From Algoriphagus sp. (GTDB taxonomy: Bacteria > Bacteroidota > Bacteroidia > Cytophagales > Cyclobacteriaceae): a stretch of DNA of 64,000 nucleotides. Numbering within the stretch: the first letter of the stretch is position 1; each line of letters begins with the position of its first letter. Where the stretch lies: contig JANQWS010000032.1 in assembly GCA_030729785.1 (NCBI GenBank), forward strand, positions 29,640-93,639. Reading direction: 5' to 3'. The notes under the pieces are model-generated. The model saw nothing but the letters and a program-made list of their open reading frames with translations, was not told the origin of the DNA and did no database searches. A program made the position numbers and the translations under genes. This document shows, piece by piece, positions 26,886 to 35,704 of the stretch.

Positions 26886-27021
26886 GAGTATTCGGGAAAT
26901 AATTTTCCAAATAAGTGGAATAAATCTTTGTGAAAAAATAGGTAGGAGATCACTAAAATAAGTAAAGATGGAATAGTCTTAGATTTTCTTTAAATTTCAG
27001 TCTACTTGAATTGCGCTTCCT

Positions 27022-27387
27022 ATGAAACCTATTTCTTATTTCTACGGACTTTGGGTGTTTCTCTTTGCACTTTTTGCTTATTGGCAAATCAACGATCCCG
27101 ACCCAGAAGTTTGGGTGAGCATCTATGCAGTAGCAATCATTTTCTCTTTATTTGCTATTCGAGGGATTTTTCCAAAAATCCCATTGACCCTAGTGGTGAT
27201 TTTATGTCTTTTGGGAGCAGCTTACTTTTTTCCAGGTGGGGTAGGAGACTGGATTGCTGCCGAATGGGCACAAAAAGATCTCACCATGAAAACTCCTCAG
27301 ATGGAAGAAAACCGAGAAACCTTCGGTTTGCTCACCATTGCACTTGTTTTGAGTCCAGCGCTATTCAGAGCCTGGAAAAAAAACTGA
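27022..27387 (+). CDS. Transmembrane 220 (TMEM220-like) family protein
   Basis: This 121-residue protein has about four helices and the family start YFYGLWVFLFALFAYWQIND-PDPE, matching the Transmembrane family 220 domain. The function is unknown. It is 40 nt upstream of the NIPSNAP gene on the same strand, a possible two-gene unit. An overlapping ORF in another frame is a shadow. Confidence 0.82.
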   Translation: MKPISYFYGLWVFLFALFAYWQINDPDPEVWVSIYAVAIIFSLFAIRGIFPKIPLTLVVILCLLGAAYFFPGGVGDWIAAEWAQKDLTMKTPQMEENRETFGLLTIALVLSPALFRAWKKN

Positions 27388-27427
27388 TTTCCATCCAATA
27401 AATCTCATACAACTAACTTTAAAATCC

Positions 27428-28168
27428 ATGCGTATTCTAATTGTTCTTTTCTTCTTTATGAGTTCACTTTTCGCTTCAGCTCAGCAAACCATCAAAAGCG
27501 CTTATTTTGAAATGCGTACTTACACGGCACATGATGGGAAAATGCCCGACCTTATTCAGCGTTTTCAAAATCATACACAAACCTTATTTACCAAACATGG
27601 AATTGAAAATATTGCTTATTTCCTTTCTGAGGAGGCTCCAGAAAAGCAGCTCACCTTCATTCTAGGCTATCCCACCGATTCAGAGCGAGATATTCGCTGG
27701 GCCAATTTTGCAAACGACCCCGAATGGAAGGCAGTGGCCAAGGCTTCTGAAGCGAATGGTCCTCTTGTTCAAAAAGTAGATCAAGTATTTATGGTATGGG
27801 CTAAAGATCTCAATTCTAGGGAAGTCTCTCGTCCAAGTGGTATTTTTCAATTACGAACGTATCATTTATTCCCGGGAAAGGTAGATGCGATTCAAACCCG
27901 TTTCCGAGACCATACCCAAGCCTTGTTTGAAAAGCAGGGCCTCTCCAATTATCCCTATTGGATTACGGTTGAAAAAGAAGGGGTGCAGTCCAAATTGGTT
28001 TACCTCTTGGGGCATCAAGGAAAAGTAGAGTTTAATGCAGCATTCGATCGATTTAGAGTAGATCCCGACTGGATTCGAGCTAGAGACGCCTCAGAAATGC
28101 CTGGGAAAATTGTAGAGAAGGTAGATACCAAGTTTTATCTAGCACTCCCTTTCTCTCGGATGAAGTAG
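27428..28168 (+). CDS. NIPSNAP family protein, secreted, two domains
   Basis: This 246-residue protein has a signal peptide (about 1-18, SLFASAQQ) and two tandem NIPSNAP-type ferredoxin-like domains. Each starts with a FEMRTY or FQLRTY strand and a helix with RFQNHTQTLFTKHG or RFRDHTQALFEKQG. The molecular function is not settled for bacterial members. The internal duplication within one chain is visible directly. Confidence 0.88.
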   Translation: MRILIVLFFFMSSLFASAQQTIKSAYFEMRTYTAHDGKMPDLIQRFQNHTQTLFTKHGIENIAYFLSEEAPEKQLTFILGYPTDSERDIRWANFANDPEWKAVAKASEANGPLVQKVDQVFMVWAKDLNSREVSRPSGIFQLRTYHLFPGKVDAIQTRFRDHTQALFEKQGLSNYPYWITVEKEGVQSKLVYLLGHQGKVEFNAAFDRFRVDPDWIRARDASEMPGKIVEKVDTKFYLALPFSRMK

Positions 28169-28320
28169 CATTCTCTGCAAGAAAAATGATTCGTCTGGGG
28201 CAATTAGTCCTTTATATTTAATTAAAAGAGGAACCAGATTGCTTCCACTTTTTACTTTCAACTTGATGTAGCGTTTAGGCTAAAAAAATCGTTAGAATGG
28301 TGTAATTCACTAAACTTTCC

Positions 28321-28662
28321 ATGCGAATCTCCTTTATTCTGGTAGCGCTAGCCATTGCGGTGTTTTCTTGTCAACCACAAGAGAAACCACAAATTTGCAA
28401 TGTAGATGATCCACTTACAGAATTGGTTTGGCTCAAGGACTTGCTTGCCACGGCTGATGCTTCTGATCTATCAATTTATTCCTATTTAATTCAAGGTTCC
28501 TTTCAAGAGGAGCCGGTATTTATCCTTGGGAATTGCTGTCCCTTTTGTAATTGGATGCCTGTGGTATTGGATTGTCAAGGGAATCCTATTCCACAGGCAA
28601 CTCTGTTTGAGGTGGTGGATCAAAAGGTGATTTGGCGAGCAGAAGGATCAGTATGTGCTTAA
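28321..28662 (+). CDS. Cys-rich small lipoprotein, unknown function
   Basis: This 113-residue protein has a lipoprotein signal (VFSC, C17). The mature part begins with EKPQICNVDDPLTELVWLKDLL and holds a cluster NCCPFCNW (C62, C63, C66), a further Cys in VVLDCQG and a terminal Cys. The pairing suggests disulfides or metal binding. I do not recognise a characterised family. Similar short lipoproteins with a DPLTELVWLKDL-like start occur in Cytophagales (from memory). It is a single gene between the NIPSNAP gene and a bidirectional terminator. Confidence 0.65.
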   Translation: MRISFILVALAIAVFSCQPQEKPQICNVDDPLTELVWLKDLLATADASDLSIYSYLIQGSFQEEPVFILGNCCPFCNWMPVVLDCQGNPIPQATLFEVVDQKVIWRAEGSVCA

Positions 28663-28801
28663 TTGGTGGAACTAGATTAAACGAGGCTTATCGCCATTTC
28701 CACTCGATGAGTAAGGGTTTCGAATCAACTAGATCCTCCTTTAATGAGTAGTAGGTTCAAGAAAAAATAGTTGTAAGTCCATAAATTTTACTGATATGGA
28801 T

Positions 28802-28841
28802 CAACAAAAAGCCACTCCTAGAAAGGAGTGGCTTTTTGTTG
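28802..28841. terminator. Bidirectional intrinsic terminator
   Basis: A perfect long hairpin (CAACAAAAAGCCACTCCT, 4-nt loop AGAA, then the complement) carries A-runs and T-runs on both arms. It serves the lipoprotein gene on the plus strand and the ThuA-domain gene on the minus strand. Confidence 0.9.
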
Positions 28842-28860
28842 ATGTGGGTAAATAGGTTGC

Positions 28861-31800
28861 TTATTTTGCGTTGAAGGTAATACCCATTAAGATAAAGGTG
28901 CCTAAATCCACCCCTTTTGCATCACTGACAAGGTAGAGTGTGTGTTTTTTGCCGTCACTGGCAGCGTTAATAGCTACATTTGCTTGGTGCATTAGTATAG
29001 ACATGTTTGGCATCTTCATTCCTGCACTTGGAGCATGAGTTCCACTACCCAGCACTTCACCGGTTGGGCTATCCAAACGGATTTCAAAATCAATTGGGTG
29101 GTTAATTGGTTCTTGCGAAGCAGTCATCAAGGTGACTGATCCTACTCCGGTGAGATCAATTCCTTGTAAAGCAAAGGATCCTTGTGTATTTGGAATGGTC
29201 AATAAAGTTCTTCCATCAAATACCATTTTGGCATATCCTGTGAAACTACCTGCTTGTGCTAAATCCACATTATTGGGTTGAAGTACGAAGGAACTAGAAC
29301 CGGTTAGTGGCTTGATGTTTTCACCTCCTTTATCGGTAAAGGATGCAGAAATCACCAAGGATCCAGTAGGAGAAGCGGGCTTACCCAAGGTAGGGTCTAG
29401 GCTTCCTGAAGCAGCCAAACTTGGTTTGGTTTCCTGTCTCAAAGAAAGAATGTAAGTTACCAAGGCGTTTACCTCAGAGTTTTTCAAGTCAGGGTTTGCA
29501 GGCATGGCTGTTTCTCCCCATACTCCTCCACCACCATTCTTGATTTTATTTACCAAGTAATCCCGATTTCGCTCACGGTATTTTTTGGCTACATCTGCGT
29601 AAGCTGGACCTATTGATTTTTCATTTTCGTTGTGACAGGTCTTGCAAGTAAGTGACTGTACCAAGGACTTTCCTGTCATTGCCTCACTCATTATTTTGTG
29701 CCCTTGGTCTGCCTCTGCTTGGTCAATTCCTTGAAGGTAGTCCGCAGCCACGTACAAGTTGGAAAGATCCTTGGCTGATTCTGGATCGTCTTCATCGGAA
29801 ACAGAAACGGTATAACTTACTTTTTTGCCAGGGAAGTAGAAAGATTGATTGCCTTGTACGGCAATGCTTACGACAGGGGCAACGTTACCAGAATAAACAG
29901 CAACCAATGGACCCTTACCTGACATGCCAGCAGGATCTGCCGCAGTGACTTGAACTTCAAATTCTCCTACACCGGTAAAGGTGTGCGTTAAGGTAGGTTC
30001 AGTCGTGGTTTTAGTCACCCCTGCACCAAGGTCCCAAGTGTAGGATAATGCATCGTTTTCTGGATCAGCGGCGGTGGCTGTAAACGTAACTTCAAGCGGG
30101 CTTTTTCCAGTAGTTTTATCCACTGTGACAGCAGAAACTACAGGTGGTCTGTTGCCTCCATTAAAGTCGATACGGAACAACCCTGCATCTGGGTTTTTGG
30201 AAAACCAACCATTTCCATACTCAAGGATATAAATTTTTCCGTCAGGGCCCATTTCCATGTCCATCATGGCGTTGAATTTGGTGCCAGGCATAAATGGTTC
30301 CATCTTATCGAAATCACCATTTTCCTCCATGCTTACTACCTTGATCCAACCTCTAATCCAATCGTAGATGAAAAGCTTACCGTTGTAATAATCTGGCATG
30401 CGCGTTTCTGAAGGATACATATCTGAATAGTATACTGGGCCAGCCATGGCATTTCGTCCACCTGTACCCAGTTGAGGGAAGTCAGGTGAAGCTGCATAAG
30501 GATACCAGATGAATGCAGGCTCCACTGCAGGAAGGTTATTTAAACCCGTATTGTTTGGGGAATTATTGGTTGGACCAGCCGGGTCAAAGGAAGGGCCTGT
30601 TTCTCCTGTTTCGTAATTAAATTCGGTGTACGCATAGTTATTACCAATGAGGTAAGGCCATCCAAAATGTCCTGCTTTTCGTGCTTGATTGACTTCATCA
30701 TAACCTCTAGGTCCTTTTACGGCCAAAGAGTCATTGTTGGCATCTGGACCCACCTCACCCCAATACAGGAAGTTGTTTTTTTGGTCTACAGAGATTCGGT
30801 ACGGGTTCCGAAGTCCTTGGGCATAGATTTCTGGACGAGTACTTTCAGTTCCTTCTGGATACAAGTTCCCTTCAGGAATTGTGTAGGTGCCGTCTTCTGC
30901 CACTTTGATACGGAGGATTTTTCCTCTCAAGTCGTTTGAATTGCCAGAGCTTCTTCGAGCATCCCATTGTTTTCTACCCTCACGTCCATCTACTGGTGCG
31001 TATCCATTTAGTCTGTAAGTCGATTCTGGCTGATTGAAAGGGGTAGAGTTGTCACCTGTAGAAAGGAATAGGTTGCCATCTTTGTCAAATGCAATGGATC
31101 CACCGGTGTGGCAACAAATGTTGCGCTGAGAATAGAGCTCCAAAATAATCTGTTCAGAATCCATGTCCCAATTTCCATCCTGGTATTTGAATCGTGAAAG
31201 GCGGTTGATTTCTTGGTCACCAGTGGGTGCATAAAAGGCATAGACCCAGTTGTTGGTGGCGTAGTTTGGATCTTTCTGAATACCCATCAAACCCTCTTCT
31301 GCATTGACCCCTTTAACATCTGTTTTCCAGTAGACGTCTAGCTTTATAATTTCCTTAAGTTCACCTGTAGCTTGGTTGTACTGAAGGATTTCACCTCTTC
31401 GTTGGGCAACTAGGATGTCTAGATTGGGAAGAATGGTCATTTCCGTAGGTTCGGTAAACTGACCCATTGAAAGGGTGGTTTTAGAGAATCTATTTTCCTC
31501 AGGCGTACGCTTGGATTTTGCTTTTTTGTAATTAAGCATCAGATTTTCACCAATCGTGTATTGAATACCAGCCAACAGGTGTTTCAAAAAATCAGCTTCT
31601 TCGAAGGACTCGTTGGTATGACCACCTCCGGTGTAAAAGGCTCTACCTCCATCGTAATCGTGGTACCATGCGATTGGGTGCTCGCCCATATCCAATCCTC
31701 CTTGGTAGGAGGATTCGTCCAAGAGTAATAATTTATTGGTAGCTGGATTGATTTTCTTGTAGCTATACCATTCATCTGTACGCGTCCAATTTTCAGGTAG

Positions 31801-32304
31801 AGAGTCTGTAGAGGGGTGTTTTTCCCCAGTTTTAGTCACTTTTCCTGGTTGCACATTGGGGTGTGGATCGTTGATTCCTGGATGATCTGCGAAGTATCCC
31901 CCGACAAGTCGGCCATACCAGCCCCAATCGTATTCAGAATCTGCAGCAGCATGGATACCTACAAATCCTCCACCAGACTGGATATACCGCTCAAAGTCCG
32001 CTTCTTGATATGAATTTAAAACATCACCCGTGGTGCTCAAAAAGATGACTGTAGCATATTGTGCTAAGTTTTCTTCATTGATAAGTTCTGCATTTTTGGT
32101 GGTATCTACTTCAAAACCATTTTCAGCTCCTAATTTTTGGATCGCTGTAATTCCTTTTGCAATGGATTCATGGTGATAACCTGCTGTTTTGCTGAAAACA
32201 AGCACTTTTGGATCTCCTTCTCGCTTCTTGGAACAAGAAGTTACAACTGCTCCCAAAAAGAGAAACAGAATTAAAAGACTACGTAGGTTTTTTGGGTACT
32301 TCAT
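28861..32304 (-). CDS. ThuA + glucose/sorbosone dehydrogenase + PKD + cytochrome c fusion lipoprotein
   Basis: This 1147-residue lipoprotein has lipobox VTSC (about C24). Domain order: ThuA-like glutamine-amidotransferase fold (about 32-255, GGFVGIHAAADSEYDWGWY), a six-bladed PQQ-type GSDH propeller (about 280-700), a PKD domain (about 705-800), a cytochrome c module (about 865-965, heme site C-K-T-C-H near 885, Met in AMPANP), and a C-terminal beta-rich domain (about 990-1147) like a carbohydrate-binding module. The fusion suggests surface oxidation of a sugar or polyol with electrons passed to heme c. The substrate is inferred only as carbohydrate. A galK/lacI pair lies just upstream. Confidence 0.88.
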   Translation of the reverse strand: MKYPKNLRSLLILFLFLGAVVTSCSKKREGDPKVLVFSKTAGYHHESIAKGITAIQKLGAENGFEVDTTKNAELINEENLAQYATVIFLSTTGDVLNSYQEADFERYIQSGGGFVGIHAAADSEYDWGWYGRLVGGYFADHPGINDPHPNVQPGKVTKTGEKHPSTDSLPENWTRTDEWYSYKKINPATNKLLLLDESSYQGGLDMGEHPIAWYHDYDGGRAFYTGGGHTNESFEEADFLKHLLAGIQYTIGENLMLNYKKAKSKRTPEENRFSKTTLSMGQFTEPTEMTILPNLDILVAQRRGEILQYNQATGELKEIIKLDVYWKTDVKGVNAEEGLMGIQKDPNYATNNWVYAFYAPTGDQEINRLSRFKYQDGNWDMDSEQIILELYSQRNICCHTGGSIAFDKDGNLFLSTGDNSTPFNQPESTYRLNGYAPVDGREGRKQWDARRSSGNSNDLRGKILRIKVAEDGTYTIPEGNLYPEGTESTRPEIYAQGLRNPYRISVDQKNNFLYWGEVGPDANNDSLAVKGPRGYDEVNQARKAGHFGWPYLIGNNYAYTEFNYETGETGPSFDPAGPTNNSPNNTGLNNLPAVEPAFIWYPYAASPDFPQLGTGGRNAMAGPVYYSDMYPSETRMPDYYNGKLFIYDWIRGWIKVVSMEENGDFDKMEPFMPGTKFNAMMDMEMGPDGKIYILEYGNGWFSKNPDAGLFRIDFNGGNRPPVVSAVTVDKTTGKSPLEVTFTATAADPENDALSYTWDLGAGVTKTTTEPTLTHTFTGVGEFEVQVTAADPAGMSGKGPLVAVYSGNVAPVVSIAVQGNQSFYFPGKKVSYTVSVSDEDDPESAKDLSNLYVAADYLQGIDQAEADQGHKIMSEAMTGKSLVQSLTCKTCHNENEKSIGPAYADVAKKYRERNRDYLVNKIKNGGGGVWGETAMPANPDLKNSEVNALVTYILSLRQETKPSLAASGSLDPTLGKPASPTGSLVISASFTDKGGENIKPLTGSSSFVLQPNNVDLAQAGSFTGYAKMVFDGRTLLTIPNTQGSFALQGIDLTGVGSVTLMTASQEPINHPIDFEIRLDSPTGEVLGSGTHAPSAGMKMPNMSILMHQANVAINAASDGKKHTLYLVSDAKGVDLGTFILMGITFNAK

Positions 32305-32420
32305 AGGTGTGAATTTAATTTTTCGAAAATAATAAAAAAGAAGCAGTTCTTATGCTAACGCACTCATTTCCTCCTAGATAATGGATCAAGCGGTAGATTT
32401 TGTCGATGAATGAGGTGATT

Positions 32421-33566
32421 TTATACTTGTCTTGCACCATCACCCAAGGCTACTTCTATAAAATCTGGTAACAATTGGAATTTATTTTGGTATACCTCTT
32501 GTATTCTAGCTTTAAAAATGGAGACTTCAGTATCTTTTAACAAGGTCAGTAGGCAGCCTCCAAATCCCCCTCCCATCATTCTAGCACCCAAAACCCCTTC
32601 TATTGATCCAGCTTGAATTGCTAAAAAATCGAGTTCGGGGCAACTCACCTCAAAATCGTCACGCAGACTTTCATGGGATGCATTTAGTAAATTTCCTACT
32701 TCGAAAAGATTCTTGTTTTGAAGCGCTTTGGTTGCTTGATGTACTCGACCGCATTCGGTAATTACATGTTTGGCTTTTGGAAAAAGCGATTCTGGCAAAA
32801 GTTGTTGGATGCTAGATAAATCACCCGCTTGCAGATCTCGAAGGGTGCGGACCTCTGGAAAGAATTTTTGTAAAATAGCCACGCTCTCCTCACAAGCAGC
32901 ACGACGTTGGTTGTAAGCGGAGCTGGCTAAAGCGTGTGAGACCTTTGAATTAACAAGTAAAAAACAGTATTCGCCGAGGGGTATCTCAACTTCCTGATGA
33001 GTTACGGACCTACAATCCAGAAGCAAAGCATGATTTTCAACTCCAAAAAGAGAAGCATAGGGATCCATAATTCCGCAGTTCACCCCAGCAAAGAGCTGTT
33101 CTGCTTTTTGGGCATAGAGTGCCAGATTTTTTTTGGGGATATGAAAGGAAAATAGGGTGGATATACCTAGCCCCACTGCAACCGAAAGAGCTGCTGAAGA
33201 GGAAAGTCCTGAGCCAACAGGGATATCCCCTCCAAGGACGAGGTCAAAATTCCTTAGTGGATATCCTGCTTGATTCAATAAGGCGCACATACCCATTACG
33301 TACGAGGCCCAGTGCCCTTTTTTGGGTGACATGCTTCCAAGTTCAAAGCTGAACTCTTGGTCAAAGTTTAGCGCATAAACCCTACAGAAATTCAGGTTAT
33401 TTTTTGCTATGGCCACATGGATTCCATGGGTAATTGCTGCAGGAAAAACAAAGCCCTCCTGGTAATCGGTATGTTCTCCAATCAAGTTGATTCGACCTGG
33501 AGCAAATACTAGCAGTGGCTCCGATTCAAAATGGTGTAGAAATGACTGTGTTACCTGAGATTTCAT
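32421..33566 (-). CDS. galK: Galactokinase
   Basis: This GHMP-family kinase phosphorylates galactose at C1 (Leloir pathway). The 381-residue protein has PGRINLIGEHTDYQEG (sugar-binding signature, about 23-38), the ATP-binding GGDIPVGSGLSSSAAL (about 109-124), a catalytic Asp in GIMDPYASLFG and the third GHMP motif RMMGGGFGGC. It is 46 nt downstream of a LacI-family regulator on the same strand, which may control it. Other gal genes are not in the window. Confidence 0.95.
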   Translation of the reverse strand: MKSQVTQSFLHHFESEPLLVFAPGRINLIGEHTDYQEGFVFPAAITHGIHVAIAKNNLNFCRVYALNFDQEFSFELGSMSPKKGHWASYVMGMCALLNQAGYPLRNFDLVLGGDIPVGSGLSSSAALSVAVGLGISTLFSFHIPKKNLALYAQKAEQLFAGVNCGIMDPYASLFGVENHALLLDCRSVTHQEVEIPLGEYCFLLVNSKVSHALASSAYNQRRAACEESVAILQKFFPEVRTLRDLQAGDLSSIQQLLPESLFPKAKHVITECGRVHQATKALQNKNLFEVGNLLNASHESLRDDFEVSCPELDFLAIQAGSIEGVLGARMMGGGFGGCLLTLLKDTEVSIFKARIQEVYQNKFQLLPDFIEVALGDGARQV

Positions 33567-33612
33567 GGATAAGAGGAAGGGATACTGTTGAAGCTCAGCA
33601 AAAATGGGCTGC

Positions 33613-34647
33613 CTAATTTTTAACGGGAAAATGCAAGGAGGATTTCCGAACCAATAAGGTCGTGTCTAGCACGATAGAGATGGGGTCTTCCGATGCCATT
33701 CCATCCAATTGATCGAGCAAATGGCTCACGGCCAGTTTCCCCATTTCATAGCCAGGTTGGGCAACAGTAGTCAAGGGCGGTTCGACCACTGCTGCAGTAG
33801 GGTTATTCGTAAATCCAGCTAATGCAATATCTTCTGGGATTCGAATGCCAGACTTTTTCCATTCGGTCAGTACGTCTACGGCTACAGGGTCAATCATGCA
33901 AAAAACTGCTTCAGGACGCGGATCCATCCGAAGAATATGTTGAGCTACCTGAAGATTGCCTTGTAGGGTGAGGTCAGATTTTACTATTAGGGAGGGATCT
34001 TCGTTCACACCAAATTCTGCAAGGGCGCGAAGATAGCCTTCTTTTCTTTTTTTGGAGATGTAGAGATCTTCAGGTCCAGATACGTAGACGATTCTGCGGG
34101 AGCCGTTTTCCAATAGGTGCTTGACGACCTGATAGGCACCGCTCACATCATTAAAAGTAACTTTAGAGACGGGAATATCTTCCTGTACGCGGTCAAACAA
34201 AAGGAAGTTTATTTCCCGGTCATAGAGTTCGTACAGGTGTTCGTAAGTGTTGGTTTCGCGACTTAATGAAATCAAAAGACCATCCACTTGACTTGAAACT
34301 AAGGTTTGAATATTGGCTTTTTCTTGAGCAATTGACTCATTGCTTTGGCAGATCATCACGTTGTAACCGCGGGAATTGGCGATATCTTGGATGCCGCTTA
34401 TGCAGGAGGCGAAAAAATGGGAGGTGATTTCGGGTACGATAACTCCCAGCGTCTTGGATCTGCTGATACGCAAACTTTGAGCAAGCAAGTTGGGGCGGTA
34501 ATTCATTTCTTTGGCCGCCTCTACGATTTTCCGCTTCGTTTCAATGTGTAGTTCGGGCGAGTCTTGAAGTGCTCTCGAAACAGTAGAGACGGACACGCCA
34601 AGCTTCTTAGCGATTTCCTTCATCGTAACCTGTCTCCCCTTTTTCAT
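33613..34647 (-). CDS. LacI-family transcriptional regulator
   Basis: This 344-residue protein has an N-terminal helix-turn-helix (TMKEIAKKLGVSVSTVSRAL, residues 8-27), a hinge with YRPNLLAQSLR and a periplasmic-binding-protein-like effector domain (TLGVIVPEITSHFFASCI to the C-terminus). It probably senses a sugar and controls the downstream galK and perhaps the ThuA/GSDH gene (inference from position). No clear operator palindrome is recognised in the 73 bp upstream. Confidence 0.92.
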   Translation of the reverse strand: MKKGRQVTMKEIAKKLGVSVSTVSRALQDSPELHIETKRKIVEAAKEMNYRPNLLAQSLRISRSKTLGVIVPEITSHFFASCISGIQDIANSRGYNVMICQSNESIAQEKANIQTLVSSQVDGLLISLSRETNTYEHLYELYDREINFLLFDRVQEDIPVSKVTFNDVSGAYQVVKHLLENGSRRIVYVSGPEDLYISKKRKEGYLRALAEFGVNEDPSLIVKSDLTLQGNLQVAQHILRMDPRPEAVFCMIDPVAVDVLTEWKKSGIRIPEDIALAGFTNNPTAAVVEPPLTTVAQPGYEMGKLAVSHLLDQLDGMASEDPISIVLDTTLLVRKSSLHFPVKN

Positions 34648-34720
34648 CCTACTTCATTTGAATAATGTTAACTGCAATCATGTTCAATTACGAATAAAAC
34701 AAAAAAAATTAAGTTTACTG

Positions 34721-35704
34721 CTATTCTTGATAAATAGTAGCTAAAACTGTTTCACCCACTGCCTGTAGGGTACGTGAATCAATTCCTGTAAGGTTATCTC
34801 GGTGGGTATGGTGGTATGCTCCAAAGCCTAAGTTGGGGGAGTAGTCGATGATGTCGATGGTGGGGATCCCCGCCCATTCATTTACAAAGGCATGGTCATC
34901 CAAGATTTCGGGAGCGTCTTGCTGAATAAAATAGGCAGAATGGCCAATTGAAGCAGCATAGCCCCAGACCTTGGAAAGTATACCGTTCGCAAACTTTCTT
35001 GAGTAGCCTTCTCGGTAAAATCGAGCATTTTTCCCACCAACCAAGTCCACTAGGATTCCATAGTAGGCGGAATAGTTGGGAAGGTGTTTGTTTTTGGACC
35101 AATACTGGGAACCATGACACCACCAAATTTGAGAATTATCTCGTGTGACTGCATTTTCTGGCTCCCCATCGTCCTCCCCGTCAAAGAAGATTAAATCAAT
35201 ACCCACCTCTGCAGGAAGGGGTTGGCTGGAAATGCTCCGGGCAATTTCCATTAATACAGCCACTCCAGATGCGCCGTCATTAGCTCCATCAATGGGGTTT
35301 GCTGTGCTTACGGTGTCCTTGTCGGCTATACGTCTTGTGTCCCAATGTGCTGCCAATAGGATCCGCTTCCTTGCTTGGGGATTGAAGGATGCAATCAGGT
35401 TGGTCAAATCCCATGTAAGTCCATCGTAGGTTTGCGCTTGAAAATCCTGCTGCTGCACGCTCCATCCGTATTCCTCCAAGGTTTCTTGAATCCATGCTTT
35501 GGTAGCCGCATGGCCCAGAGTTCCCGGTACTCGAGGACCAAAGTCCACCTGTTTTTTTACAAAAGCAAAGGCAGAATCCGCTTGAAAATTGGGATAGGGC
35601 TTCAATTCCACCGTTTCGGTTTTGGTTTCATTGCTCTTTTCCCCTGAACAAGCAGCCAGGAGAAGGAGTAGCGCGAATAGGCTCCAGCCTAGGTTATTCT
35701 TCAT
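34721..35704 (-). CDS. M28-family zinc peptidase / glutaminyl cyclotransferase-like lipoprotein
   Basis: This 327-residue lipoprotein has lipobox LLAAC (about C19). The M28 fold has zinc ligands visible in AAHWDTRR (His), DGANDGASGV (Asp), FFDGEDDGE (Glu/Asp) and the late YHHTHRDN (His). The arrangement resembles bacterial glutaminyl-peptide cyclotransferase-like proteins, which either cyclise N-terminal Gln or act as aminopeptidases, and sequence alone does not decide between them. The start overlaps the cysS 3' end by 11 nt, so it is probably translated from the cysS transcript. Confidence 0.88.
   Translation of the reverse strand: MKNNLGWSLFALLLLLAACSGEKSNETKTETVELKPYPNFQADSAFAFVKKQVDFGPRVPGTLGHAATKAWIQETLEEYGWSVQQQDFQAQTYDGLTWDLTNLIASFNPQARKRILLAAHWDTRRIADKDTVSTANPIDGANDGASGVAVLMEIARSISSQPLPAEVGIDLIFFDGEDDGEPENAVTRDNSQIWWCHGSQYWSKNKHLPNYSAYYGILVDLVGGKNARFYREGYSRKFANGILSKVWGYAASIGHSAYFIQQDAPEILDDHAFVNEWAGIPTIDIIDYSPNLGFGAYHHTHRDNLTGIDSRTLQAVGETVLATIYQE

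Noticed and set aside
27006..27401. 131-codon ORF overlapping the TM220 gene
   Set aside because: It is a frame shadow of the TM220 protein. The latter has the family signature and membrane segments.
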